From positions 8,556,897 to 8,620,896 of the forward strand of contig NW_022145599.1 in NCBI RefSeq assembly GCF_000002235.5: 64,000 nt of DNA, given 5' to 3'. This stretch comes from Strongylocentrotus purpuratus (taxonomy: Eukaryota; Echinodermata; Echinoidea; Camarodonta; Strongylocentrotidae). A model generated the notes under the pieces. That model searched no databases. It worked only from the letters and a program-made list of their open reading frames with translations, and was not told where the DNA came from. The position numbers and the translations under genes are program-made. Below are positions 11,991-23,600 of the stretch, in pieces; the stretch's first letter is position 1; the number at the start of each line of letters is the position of its first letter.

Positions 11991-14781
11991 CTATCGAGAA
12001 ATAGATAATGGGGGGGGGGGGGGGTCAGACAGAAACAGAGAAACACTGAGAAAGAGAGAGATAAAGAGAAAGAAGGAAAGAGAGAGAGAGTCATTATTAT
12101 CATTTTTTTTTTTTTTTAGATTGAATGGGGTCTCCGACTTACCTCCAGGTTGCGCCACAATGTTGCCAGCGAGATAGTTAGCTCCAAACATGGGTTGCTT
12201 GATTTCAAGGTTCTTCAGGTTGGTAAATGGGACTGCCAGGGATTTCATCAGACCAGACTTGGGGACGAAGGCCATCTGTAAAGAAAGACACAAGTCAGAA
12301 AAGGACTCAGTTTTTAAGCCAAATGGCCAAAGAGACAGAAAGAGTATTGCAGTTTGCAGTTAGCTCTCAATCTCTTTTCAATTACTTGCTGCCAAATGAC
12401 CTTTCCCTATTAATTTTTTTATCTGCAACGATGCTAACCTGCCCTTTGTGGTGTGTATGTTGTCAGTAATGAACCACATCAAGGGTCCTCTACCAGTCTA
12501 CCCAGTGAAAGTTTGCCCATTCTTTTTATTACTACCACTGCCACCACAACAACCTTTATCACCACCACCACCACTACTACTACTAATACAACAACTAGAA
12601 CTAATCATAAAATTAGCAAGGTTGTCCCATTCATACGCATTTCATAGAAAAGTGGGCGCGGCATTTTGATAGAAGATTCACCCTCTGCTTAAAGGTAAAG
12701 ACCAGTATTGGAAATGCCCCAATTTCAAAAAATGAAATGGAAGCTCTCATTACCAATCATGTGAAAGAATATGTTTTGACTAATATATGATGATAAAAAA
12801 TTTGCCGGGAAACCGCCTACTAATTCATATATTTGGTAAATTTGTTTCTCTCATGGTCTGTGAGAGATATAGAGTAGTCCCATATACATCTTTCTGTGTA
12901 TAGTGCTTGTAACTTTACGAAGAATGGGCCAAATTTCTTATCATTTTGATGATTCCAGAACCTTGCAGATGCTAGATGCTAGATGATCAACCTTTTCTGA
13001 TCGATTCCACAACGTTTCTTTCACAATGCAATCGCATGACCATAACTGGTCTTTACCTTTAAGATCTGCAGACAATGCATAACCCGCACAAATGACGCAA
13101 GTGTTATATGCCTCACATTTCTGCATCTTCTTACACAGAGTTAAGTGGATATGCATAGGACCTTTGTCCTATTGCTATTTACTTACCACAGCGTATTATT
13201 TTGGGGGCGGTTTAACGTATCATATCTATATGTTCTGAACAAGCCTTAACATTCTAGACTACTTACCACAAGTGACGTGAGATAGACTTTGCCCTTCTTT
13301 GTTCCTTTAAAGTGATCCATCATAGGACTCTTTTCAAAGGAGGCCTCCACTCCATCCTGAACTATGATCACACTAAAAAAATATATATATATATGTTTGT
13401 TTTTATTTCAAAGACCACAATCTAAATTATATTACAAATAAATACCGAGGCATTTTTTATTGGGAATAAAGTATATTAGAAGGAACTCTCCAATTAGAAC
13501 TTGGTGGCTAATTTTTGTTGCGGTCGATTTGCCTCCAAGATTTGAGCACTCTCCCTCTCAGCTCTCGCGCTGTGACCCACTCCAGCAAAGCATAGAGAGT
13601 CAATGCTAATGCGTATTGACCTCTAGCACTACATACTTGCTGTGAGGCAGGTATTATTAGACCTATACACAAATATACACACCACACAATATTGCATAGA
13701 CTGCATACAATCATGCCGATGCGGCTGTAAGCAAAGTTTGACAGTAGACTTACAATTTGAATTTTTAAATTATTCTTTTTAACATTGATCACTAAGTTAA
13801 ACAAATGTATTTTACTGCTATTTAGGTGTCATCAATTGTCACTAAAGTACCGATTGTGAGTGAAATCAGTTGATTTTTGTACAATGGTGTTTGAAATGTT
13901 GAGAATCAAAAGCACAGCTTTTACTTACTTTACTTTACTTTACTTTAATACACAATGTTGTAGGTCTAAGCCTGTTCATCGATCCAGGATTCTTCCATGA
14001 TTACTGCTATTTGTGGAGGGAGGAGGTTGTGTAATAACATGAGACAATAGACAACACCTAAACTCATACAAAAGGCTTGCATTCTTTGACCAGTGACTAT
14101 CAAGTCTATTCTTAAATGAGTTTACCGACCCAGCTGCCACAATGTTTTCTGGGAGACCATTCCACAGTTCCATGACTCTATTGCTAAAAAAGTATTTTCT
14201 TATATCTAGCCTTGAATATTTCTTTTCAAGTTTACTACACAGCCAGGATAGTGATGCTCCTATGTGTGCTGTGACCAAGAAATGCACACAATAATAATAA
14301 TAATAATAGTTTTACGGTTAGACCTCTTGCCATCTTGCCATGTAGGAGCGTTTATTTCAAACATTTCATTGAATCATCAAATGGTCAATGTTGGCGAACA
14401 TCCCTAAAAAATATCCTTTTCCAATTCCGTGGCGTGGAATTTTTAAATATCAATTGCTTACATTAATTACAGAAAGTCGATATGAAGTGACACCACCATG
14501 TTCCCATCCCTAGATACACTACTAGTATTCGTACTGTAAAAAACTTCACAAACCACCCACAACCCAATAAAATTATAGAAAAACATCAACATATTTTTTT
14601 TAAACGGTCACACATAAACAAACATAAATAGCAATATGTGGGACTGCCATCTCACTCTCTGTGATTGTAAATATGTTCAACCCAGCTGAAAGTCTGAGAC
14701 TTGGGAAATAATAAACAAAACTCACCGGTCTCCTTGCAACACAAGGGATCCATCTTTCGTGTTTGCTTGATTCAATGTCAT
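9156..14781 (-). CDS. WBP2: WW domain-binding protein 2 homologue (WBP2), 8 coding exons
   Basis: Exons in order: 14781-14726, 13372-13267, 12275-12143, 11740-11648, 11174-10965, 10344-10294, 9661-9588, 9200-9156. All have GT/AG borders with matching phases; the total is 768 nt, 255 aa. Residues 1 to about 130 form the GRAM/PH-like WBP2 domain (MTLNQANTKDGSLVLQGDR start; GLMKSLAVPFTNLKNLEIK; ANYLAGNIVAQPGGGFEGQ). The C-terminal half is Pro/Tyr/Gln-rich, with PPPPY motifs at 205-209 and 244-248, the usual ligands of WW domains such as YAP and NEDD4-type ligases. Human WBP2 is a transcription coactivator of similar length (261 aa). Intron 1 holds a LINE fragment and intron 2 a MITE. The start is set by the family N-terminus. 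An alternative donor 12-15 nt inside exon 5 is possible. Confidence 0.95.
10045..10110. repeat. 11-bp minisatellite, 6 units
   Basis: Six perfect head-to-tail copies of ACAACTGTGTT in a WBP2 intron between exons 6 and 7. Confidence 0.97.
11820..12095. repeat. GA-rich tract with duplicated 75-80 bp unit
   Basis: Mostly GA dinucleotides. The string CAGAAACAGAGAGTGAGAGA starts two successive copies (about 11823 and 11900), each followed by GGGATAAAGAGAG, so the tract also contains a higher-order tandem duplication. It lies in the WBP2 intron between exons 3 and 4. Confidence 0.85.
12535..12612. repeat. CCA/ACT trinucleotide tract
   Basis: Impure (ACC)n and (ACT)n repeat in WBP2 intron 2. Frames through it are artefacts. 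Confidence 0.85.
12689..13062 (-). mobile_element. TTAA-flanked MITE, copy 2
   Basis: Same element as 6288-6662 in the opposite orientation. The TTAA borders and the AGGTAAAGACCAGT terminal repeats are intact. It sits in WBP2 intron 2 and is nearly identical to the copy at 22971-23344, so these two are recent relative to each other. Confidence 0.9.
13918..14287 (-). mobile_element. 5'-truncated LINE: C-terminal end of ORF2 plus 3' tail
   Basis: The minus-strand frame contains LDIRKYFFSNRVMELWNGLP followed by VNSFKNRLDSHW, the usual final segment of CR1/L2/Daphne-like reverse transcriptase ORFs (FFxxRVxxxWNxLP...SVxxFKxxLDxxW). It ends at the stop before a short 3' segment and a (TAAAG)n tail at about 13918-13945. 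There is no RT catalytic region, so this is a dead 5'-truncated insertion, in intron 1 of the WBP2 gene. Confidence 0.85.
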
Positions 14782-14886
14782 ATTTAGCGGTAATTACGTC
14801 GTCTAAGACTCTAAGGCAGGCTTACGAAATGAGTTTCAGGAAGATCGTCGTCGAATACTTCTAAATTCAATTACGTCATTGTTATA

Positions 14887-14894
14887 TGACGTCA
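14887..14894. promoter_or_regulatory. CRE palindrome upstream of WBP2
   Basis: TGACGTCA, the full CREB/ATF site, lies about 110 bp upstream of the WBP2 ATG on the side where its promoter must be. A half-similar ATTACGTCATTG occurs nearby. The role in expression is inferred. Confidence 0.45.
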
Positions 14895-15081
14895 TTATTG
14901 AGAAAACTGCTGAAGCGTTTCCATTCTTCATTCTTCTTTCCTTCCCTCCCTTATTTTTCTGATCTTCCTATATTACTTCTATTCACTTACTCCATTTGGG
15001 AATGTATATGATACCAAGCGATGTATTAATTAATTAATCAATAATGTAGTAAATTGTGTACTACAAAGTAATGTCGACTAT

Positions 15082-15307
15082 CAGTGGCTTAATGAGCAAA
15101 AACTTTTTTGGGGGGCATAAAGAAGAAAAAAAAAAAAATTACAAAAAAGTGAGAGAAAACCCACCCCCCCCCCCCCCTGGCAAAATCATGATATTTAATT
15201 CAGCAACATTTGTTAATCATTGGTATCGAATTGGAAATAAACCACGTTTGAATTTTATTTGAGTTCCTCCCCCCCCCCCCCCCCCCCCCCCCGTCAATAC
15301 GCCAGTG
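15082..15307. mobile_element. hAT-type MITE with exact 8-bp target duplication
   Basis: The 226-bp element begins CAGTGGC and ends GCCAGTG. It is flanked on both sides by the identical octamer TCGACTAT (15074-15081 and 15308-15315). CAGTGGC-type ends and 8-bp duplications are typical of hAT elements. A run of 24 C lies just inside the right end. Confidence 0.85.
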
Positions 15308-15759
15308 TCGACTATAATATGAGCCAGGGCCGGCGAACCCGGGGGACGGGACACGTTCCCCCTCGATTTTTTTTTAGGGGGGATCGTACCCCCCCACCCT
15401 CTTCCCCCAATCCCCGGAAGATTTGAAAAAGCGCAACAAATAAAAAGGATAGCAAATACTGGCTGAAGACTGCAACACACCTTTAGGTTCTGGAGGACCC
15501 AAGAGTGCAGCGTTTAGACAAATACAAATGCAAAAATCTTCTCAATATCCTTCAAAATGTACAAGTAGATATTGTAGAGTGAAGAAAAGTGAAGTGTGAA
15601 AAAAATATATTGCTTGTTTTTACACTATAATTTTTTAGTACAACAAAACTTCAAAAACCTTCACCCTCTCGTTCACTATACGCTGGGGGTCAGTTGCCCC
15701 ATCCCCCCGCCAAAAAAAAAAAAAAAAATCATACGTGGTTTATCTAATTCGATATGATG

Positions 15760-15990
15760 ATTTTTTTTCCTGAGCTTGCGGGGCTCTGCCCCCTGGACCC
15801 TACCAAGAGCCCAAAAGCATACCCATGGTTGCTCATCTGACCGTTATTAAATGCCTAAAACCCCTGAGCTTTCGGGGCTTCGCCCCACCCCACCAGGGCC
15901 ATAAGGCGGGCCTCTGGATGCTCATCTGACCTTAATGAAATGCCTAAAACCCCTGCGCCTCATGAGCTTCGCCCCTGCCCCCACCCCAAT
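15760..15990. repeat. Tandem repeat, about 97-bp period
   Basis: The string GCTCATCTGACC...AAATGCCTAAAACCCCTG recurs at about 15830 and 15926, each followed by a CTTCGCCCC segment. GC-rich for this neighbourhood; probably an internal piece of a dispersed element. Confidence 0.7.
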
Positions 15991-16604
15991 TTACGCTCCA
16001 ATTGCTTTGCTCTACCTGATCGTAAATACTTTGCCCCCCCCCCCTACTTTGAAAAACAGTCCGGAGGGCCTGCATGTAACATGTAAGAATAGTGGTGATG
16101 CGGATTTTTTTTTCTGCCCCTCAAACGTTTTTCGTCATTACGCCACTGCTCCTTCGTCTCTCGCATTTCGCCCCCCCCCCCCGGTCATAAACAGAAATCG
16201 CTGCCCATGATATAAGCCAATCATCAGTAAAACTAATAGTACAGAGTGGTTTAGATTTATTAAAGAAAAATCTAGTCCTAATATATCAGACCAAAAAAGC
16301 AGGCGTGAAAGTAGGGTCATTGTTCAATGAATTCTTTTTCTAAAGATAAGACCCATGAAAAAAGGATTTCATGAAAAGGGGTCTCATGTATAATTGTTAT
16401 ATTCTGAAAAAAAAGGAAATCATCTTCCCAGCTAGAGCAGTACTTTTTATTCTTCATTCATTTTATTGTAACCGCATTCTTGGATTCCGATACTTGGGCG
16501 GAAAGGGTGGAAGGCAATATCACAAAATTGTATTGCAAGTCACGCAGTATGCAACCAAATCTAAAACTGAAGTATCTTATTGTGCCACTTGCTCCCGCCC
16601 CACC

Positions 16605-16605
16605 C

Positions 16606-16668
<63 letters not shown>

Positions 16669-16679
16669 CTCTCCCCCCC

Positions 16680-16713
<34 letters not shown>

Positions 16714-16780
16714 CTCTCTCTCTCTCTCTCACTCCCTCCATACCCCACCTCTCTCTTTCTCTCACTCCCTCCCTCTCTCC
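16605..16780. repeat. CT/TA microsatellite
   Basis: Long (CT)n interrupted by poly-C and a (TA)n stretch. Overlapping Ser/Leu-rich frames are artefacts. Confidence 0.95.
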
Positions 16781-16828
16781 TCCTTTGATATCGTCTTAGA
16801 AAGGATGAAATCTGGAAAGAAACAAGAT

Positions 16829-16834
16829 ATTTAT
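16829..16834 (-). terminator. Possible polyadenylation signal for the CAP-hemopexin gene
   Basis: Minus-strand AATAAA (plus TTTATT) about 865 nt beyond the stop codon at 17699, with no closer gene. Other A/T-rich hexamers exist, so this is a candidate only. Confidence 0.3.
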
Positions 16835-17698
16835 TGTACAAAAAATGAAGCTATATATTTTGCAATTCATGTAGACCTAGGCCTGTATGATATTTACAAG
16901 TGTACACCTTGATATGAAGCAAAAGTCATTCGATCAGACTTTGGATGTAGTAATAATATATACACATATTATACATAATGCTGAAAATCAAATGAGAGAA
17001 AAAAAGTGTTTAATGTGTTAAATGTTTACTGCACAGCCTTAATGGCCGGAGAAGAGGGTTGCGATAAGTGTACTACTATACTACTACTACTACTACTACT
17101 ACTTACTCTACTTCTATTACTACTACTGCTAGTCTACTTCTACTACTAGAACTACACTATACTCATACTATCAATACAAAATTCATTCAGCTATAAATAC
17201 GCCTATACTACATGTTACGACAAACACCCCACCCCCCCCCCCCCCCCACCGGTTCTCATAGTCCTGCGTGATCCACCTCTACTTTGGACGTGAGGATCCA
17301 TTGTCAAGAATGAGAAGCAAATTTCAACCGACATTACTTTCTAAACCATATGATTTCGGGTTCCCATCGGGCGCTCGACTTGCTCTCTCACAGCATATAG
17401 GCACTGCTGGGGGAAGTAATACATTTACGACATGAAAGACCAATCATGATCAGGATTTCGGGTTCTGATTTGTTTTTCTTCAGAAATATGCAAAGTTTGA
17501 CCAAGAAAGGAAGGGACAGAAATGCAAATGTAAGTATATCCCAACCAACTACATTCAGAGACTCTCCTTATAAAATCAAACCACATGTAGTAATTGATAA
17601 TAATTTAGGGTATTAAACAAAATAAGCTTCAAAGAATCTGAAAGCACCTGACAAAAATATTCCAAAGTTGTACTTATGCTGATGGGAGTCATGTGTTA

Positions 17699-20600
17699 TC
17701 AATTATCTATTAAGCAATCGAAATGATCTTCGAAAAAGTGTTCCCCTCTCCGCTCGTCAATTTGATGTGTATCTCGATCGATTTCCATATATTTCTTTCC
17801 GTACAAGATGAAGTGCTTTCCTGCATAAAATAAGGATAGGAGTATTAAGAATAATTAGATAATGAATACGTAAAAGCAAAGATTAATTTGCGTAATGTAA
17901 TATGAGAATATGTTTTAGTATAAAATGAAGGAGCATTATTTTTAAGAGGATGGATAATGAGAAGAGGGATAGAGACAAAGAGGAAGGAATAAAGATGACG
18001 AAGACGATAATATTGTTGATGATATTAAATATTGCTGATGGAGATGAAGAGATATAAATTGAAAAATAATTAAATCATAAACTAAACAAATTTGATAAAG
18101 ACTTCGAATAATAAACAGATTAACGATCGTATGCACGATCCATACAAAGTTTAACAAAATGATTGCCGATGAGGGGGGACGAAGCAACAATCTTCTTTAA
18201 TTTAATTTGACTTGATTCATTTAATTCGAATTGATTTTTTTTTTCTTCTGTGAAAATCCAACTTCCGAAGATGGGTCAATTAGAGTGTTTATAAGAAACC
18301 TTACCATTTAAAGTTACCGCAGCTGACGGGCGATGTTGCATCAGTCCACGAAACTCATGATGGCTTCGCCTTGGGTAGCCGATGTCCAAATCGCCCCTCT
18401 CGTCATCATACCTCCACACCCATCGGTTCGTGAAGAGGTACGATTTCTTGCGACTGTCGTCGTGGAAGGCGGCGTCGACGACGACCCCGAAAGGTATCCC
18501 GAGCTCGGTTACTCGCATTCGATGGAAGTCGGAGGTTTTCTGTGATTGTGAGTGGTTTCTGATGATGAAGACATCGATGTCTGATAAAAAGGACAGGCAA
18601 ATAATATTTGAGTGACAATGTGTGTTTTCTTTGTCAACAAGCGTTTGTGCTATAAAGCTGATGATATTTGCGTCAAAGAATATGAATCTGTCGTAAAAAC
18701 AAAAAGTGATTTTGAAAGTGTTTTAAAACAAAACATTTGACCTTTTAACATTTAACATACTAATGCTTGTATGCATCAACATCCCTTCGGGATTTCATCC
18801 GACATAATGAAATAAGTCAAATTCACTCCTTTGTTGAAAAAATAAAAGTACGAGTCTACGAGAGGCAATAAAGGATTAAATACCGTTTTAGCATCTATAT
18901 TTTTCCACATTTTTCCGTCTGAGATATAAAAATTGTTGTTTTCATCGAAGAAAAATCCACCATCATTTCATTTCACCCAATTTAGGACAATAAAGGCATT
19001 ACCAATGTCGCAATGTCATACCGGGCGTTTACCATGTTAACTAACATCTGAATTACAAAAACAAATCATTGCTAATATCCACGAAGGATTACGGATAAGA
19101 TCCATTCTTCTTTTAAATTTTCTAGGGTTGGTAGTGTTAATAGAAATAATTTTCTGTTTTTTATATTTGCTTAAATTATTATGCTGAAGCCGAGGACGGG
19201 AACCTACATGTAAAAATAGTCCACTCATCCACTGCTTCACGATAGAAAGCAGCCGTCACCTTCTGTCCGTCGAGGCCAAAGTAAGATTGTACAGTCTCCT
19301 TCTCAGATGACAAAGTTTGTCCACTCGATACATTGACACGCCAGAGATGTTGTCCCTGGGAGAGGAATAAAGCAAAGATTATACAGATTGGTTCAAGAAT
19401 AACATTTGATGCCACTATGTTTATGATCGTTGTGGCTTTGACTCACCTATTAATGAAATGAAAATGAAAAACTGTTGTAAACAATGTGATATATAATGTC
19501 ATCACGGTAGAGTAAAATATCGAAGACTGAATGACATTTCGCTACAATATGAACTAAATACTAAGAAGATGAAATCGGTTAAAAAGAACTCTATCTTTTC
19601 CTACATGATCCTACAATTTTGTTATAATTTGTATTGTTTTATTGTTGTTATTGTTGCTGTTGTTGTTGTTGTTGATATAGATGATGATGTTGTTGATGAT
19701 GTTTTTCCTCTAAACAATGACAAAAGGCATTAGAGGGTAAATATTTGAGTTGTCCTCAAGAGCACATGATTTCTCACCTGGAAAAGGAAGAGCGTTGGAC
19801 CCAATGCTGCAACAGCTGTGAAAGTTCTCCCGCAAAGATCTTTGGAGATGAAACCAAGTTGTTTTCGGGACACTGGAACATTCGTCAGGTCTCCAGAAGC
19901 ACCTGTAATGGATTGGACTTTCACACCTTCATTTTTGGTTTTTGAGAGATCAGTTGTTGAATTTAAAGTTGAAAGATACTTTGCAGACGTTGCTTCAGTC
20001 GAGACCCCAAGGGTTGACACGTCGTTAACCCTGTTTGTTGGTGTGACTTGTTGTACAGTGGTTCTGGAGGTGGCTGCTTCCAGCAAGGTCTCTATTGGCC
20101 GTTTAGTTTCAGTAATCGTAGCTCCCACTGTCGAATTTGATTTAGTGTTTTCTGTCCTTTGTAGTTCTGGAACAAATGTTGTTGGTCGGTGCGAGATTGA
20201 TGAATCGGGCGACACCGTACTATATTCCTCACTTGACGTAGACAGGTGATTGTTAGTACTGAGAGCATGTGTTGGTATGATCATTTCAGACGCTTCCGTT
20301 CTAGTCATGACCATGTCTTTTGTCAAGGACGCCGAATCGGTTCCACTGGAACTCCTTGTTACAGAAGATGATAATACTGGTAGTTGAGTTGTTGAGATGA
20401 TTTCCATCTCATCACCGTCTGTACCAGAAGATTCTACTATCCTCTCTACATGTATTCCATTCTGCGCCGATATTTCTACACCTTCCTTCAAATCAACATA
20501 GCTTGTATTCGTTATCAACGATCTTAGCTGATTGGAAAACTCCCCGTCAGTACTCTTCGCTGCGTAGTTCACTTGCTTGCCTCGATCAAGAATTTCTCGT

Positions 20601-23600
20601 TCGAGTTGTTCTACCCAATGTGGGCCCTCCGTTGAGGGTGTCGTTACAACATTATCTAGACCAATTCCTTCTGTTTCTCCTGAAACTTCGTCAAGGTTTT
20701 GAGTAGACGGTATTTCTTGGCTGGCGGTTTCGACATCAAGCGTCGTCGTCGGAAAAGGTGTTGTTGTGACGTCACGATATGATGTGGTTATGCCTTTGGT
20801 GATGTCATTATATGAACTTGGTATGTCCGTTGTGATGTCATCAAGTGTTGTTCTGTCGGTGGTCATGCCAACCTCAGTGTTGTCAGTTGTCATAGCATCT
20901 GTTGTCTCCCATCCACCATCTGTAAAATGGAACGAAATTATTAATTTGTCAGTCAGTGTATATTATAGCTTACGTCAAGTTACAAAAAGTAAAATTATTT
21001 AAAGAAAAAAAAAGTGTCTTCCAACGTTGCAGGAAGATTTCTATTTTTCAAAGAGTTACAAGAAGTCCCCTTTGCCGAGTAGCATGTAACGGAGTTAATT
21101 TTTATTTGATAAGCTACAGGGACAAGCACAGGGGGCGTCACAATCACAGCATTACGAAAAGAAAAGTAAGAAGTGAGGAATTGGATGGAAGAGGTGAAAG
21201 GACGAGAAAGAAAATTGTAATACCCCACACCTCACATCAGTCGAGGACTTGGGTAATTCGCATTTTATCTACCAATGCCCACCCATTGATGTCTGTAAAT
21301 TGGTGATGATGTCGTGGTATAGTGATTTCTTCACTTAAGTCTCAATCAACGGGTCGACGTTTTGAATCCCAGCCCGGCACCAATGTCTTTTGGCAAGACA
21401 TTAATCATTTTTTCTCACTCTCCATCCAGGTGTCAATGGGTACCTGGCAATTGTTGGGGTAATAATAATTGCAGGGCCCTATGGAAGAAAAGCATTGATG
21501 CTAATGAGACCTTCCTGATGGGTAAACAAATTGTATTATGGCCGGACCCACCTACGCAACCGTTGACAATATTGTGTTTGTCATGCTTGTTTGTTACATC
21601 GTCCACAAACATTCAACAATTTATGTTGTTTCCTACCTGAGCTAGTCTCTTCACAAACGAAATCAGGATCCTCAGCCTCTGTGAAAGAAAGGAAACAACT
21701 CTGGTTTAGATAGGTCTGGACAATAGCCCTTAGAGTCTTTAATGACACCAGCTAAGCCTAAAGCCATTGGGAGCGTACGGGAGTGAAGAGGAAAAAAGGG
21801 TTCTCAACTTTAAAATTATATGAAAAAGAGATTTACACCAATCAGCACCCAAGGGCTATGTATTTACCAGGGTTGGATCCAGGATTGTGTTAAAGGGGCG
21901 GCGCAACTTTGGGAAAAATGTATTAAGAGGTAATATTTCTACACAAGCTTTACCACTAAGTTTTTTTTAATGGGGGGGGGGGGGTGGGCGGGGGGGGGTA
22001 CCGGCCGGCCGTGCCTAACCTACCATAGTAATATAGTATTTGAAATTATGAAAATGAAAAAAATTAAGGCCTATTTAGTTGATAAAGTTTACAGAGAAAA
22101 GTTATATCTCTTACCACAAACACCACACATGAGTGGACAATATCGAGGTATGTAGGGAGCGAATGGGCAGAAGTAACGCGCCGGCCATCCGGGGCTTCTT
22201 CCACAATACTCATGGGTGTCCACACACGGCTCTGCATGAATAGAAACACAAATAAGAAATACGAATTAGCCTTTCATGTAAAAGTCATTGCTAATTTTTT
22301 AAAACGAGGTTCAGTAAAAGAAAGGAAGAAGTTCATGTCTCATAAACTAAATATGGCAATGCATTATGGGTCAATGCATGGTCACACAGAGGATTTTTTT
22401 CTGCTAGGGACCGGGGGAAAACGCAACGATTTATTGATAATTTATTGCATTTTCTTTGTGTTTTTTTTTATTTGTGGGGGCTGCCCCGTACCCTGGCCCT
22501 CGCTGCGTACAGTCATGATTCAGTGGCAAAGCAATGGCCTCGTAACTGTTAGGCCCCAGGATCAAAACCGTGTCGATCAGCTATATTAGTGCCCCTTTGT
22601 GAGACATTAATCCTCATTACTGTCAGTTATGACCCTTGTTAATGCTTTAGCAGTCACGCACAACAAACACTCGCAAATTAATATTCAATAACATCTGAGA
22701 ATATATACTATTAGCTAGATCTATTAGGAATAAATCATTGTAAAAATCATTCCATGGGGTAAAAATAATATTCCACCATTATGACCAACAGTATATATAT
22801 ATACATGTATATGATACTTTTCTGAAATATTCTCCCTATTATTGCGAATTCGAAGTGCGAATGATTCATTTGGGAGAGAAATGGGAGTCAAGCAGATACA
22901 TGAATATAAACGGTATGGCCTAATGATGTATACAGCTTTGGTCTCGAAAACTAGGAGGAGATGGATTTAGTTAAAGGTAAAGACCAGTATTGGAAACGCC
23001 CCAATTTCAAAAAATGAAATGGAAGCTCTCATTACCAATCATGTGAAAGAATATGTTTTGACTAATACATGATGATGAAAAATTTGCCGGGAAACCGCCT
23101 ACTAATTCATATATTTGGTAAATTTGTTTCTCTCATGGGCTGTGAGAGATATAGGGTAGTCCCATATACATCTTTCTGTGTATAGTGCTTGTAACTTTAC
23201 GAAGAACGGGCCAAATTTCTTATCATTTTGATGATTCCAGAACCTTGCAGATGCTAGATGCTAGATGATCAACCTTTTCTGATCGATTCCACAACATTTC
23301 TTTCACAATGCAATCGCATGGCCATAACTGGTCTTTACCTTTAAGATCATACTGATGAGAGCAACCAGTGGCATGAATGGCCTGCCATAGTTGAGTCCAA
23401 TTTAAAGTCGATCTTAGTCTTTGTGAAACACTCCCCTGGATGTACTAAATCCGGTAAGTGATACCCAATCCAATAACATTGTGGGTCAAATAATTATGAT
23501 CCTATAGTATTCTTGGAGATTATTGTACATGAATTTGAATCCTAAGTCTCGTTATTTCTTGTTGCATTTTTATATGACTTTTTTTTATTTTTAAGAACAG

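Noticed and set aside
16371..16912. Several 60-142 aa Ser/Leu or Arg/Glu-rich frames
   Set aside because: They run through a CT/GA microsatellite; composition explains them.
18619..18918. Reading straight through the intron before the 18539 exon as coding
   Set aside because: The frame is open for part of the way, but the phase does not join the upstream exon; the 18539 acceptor restores both phase and propeller spacing.
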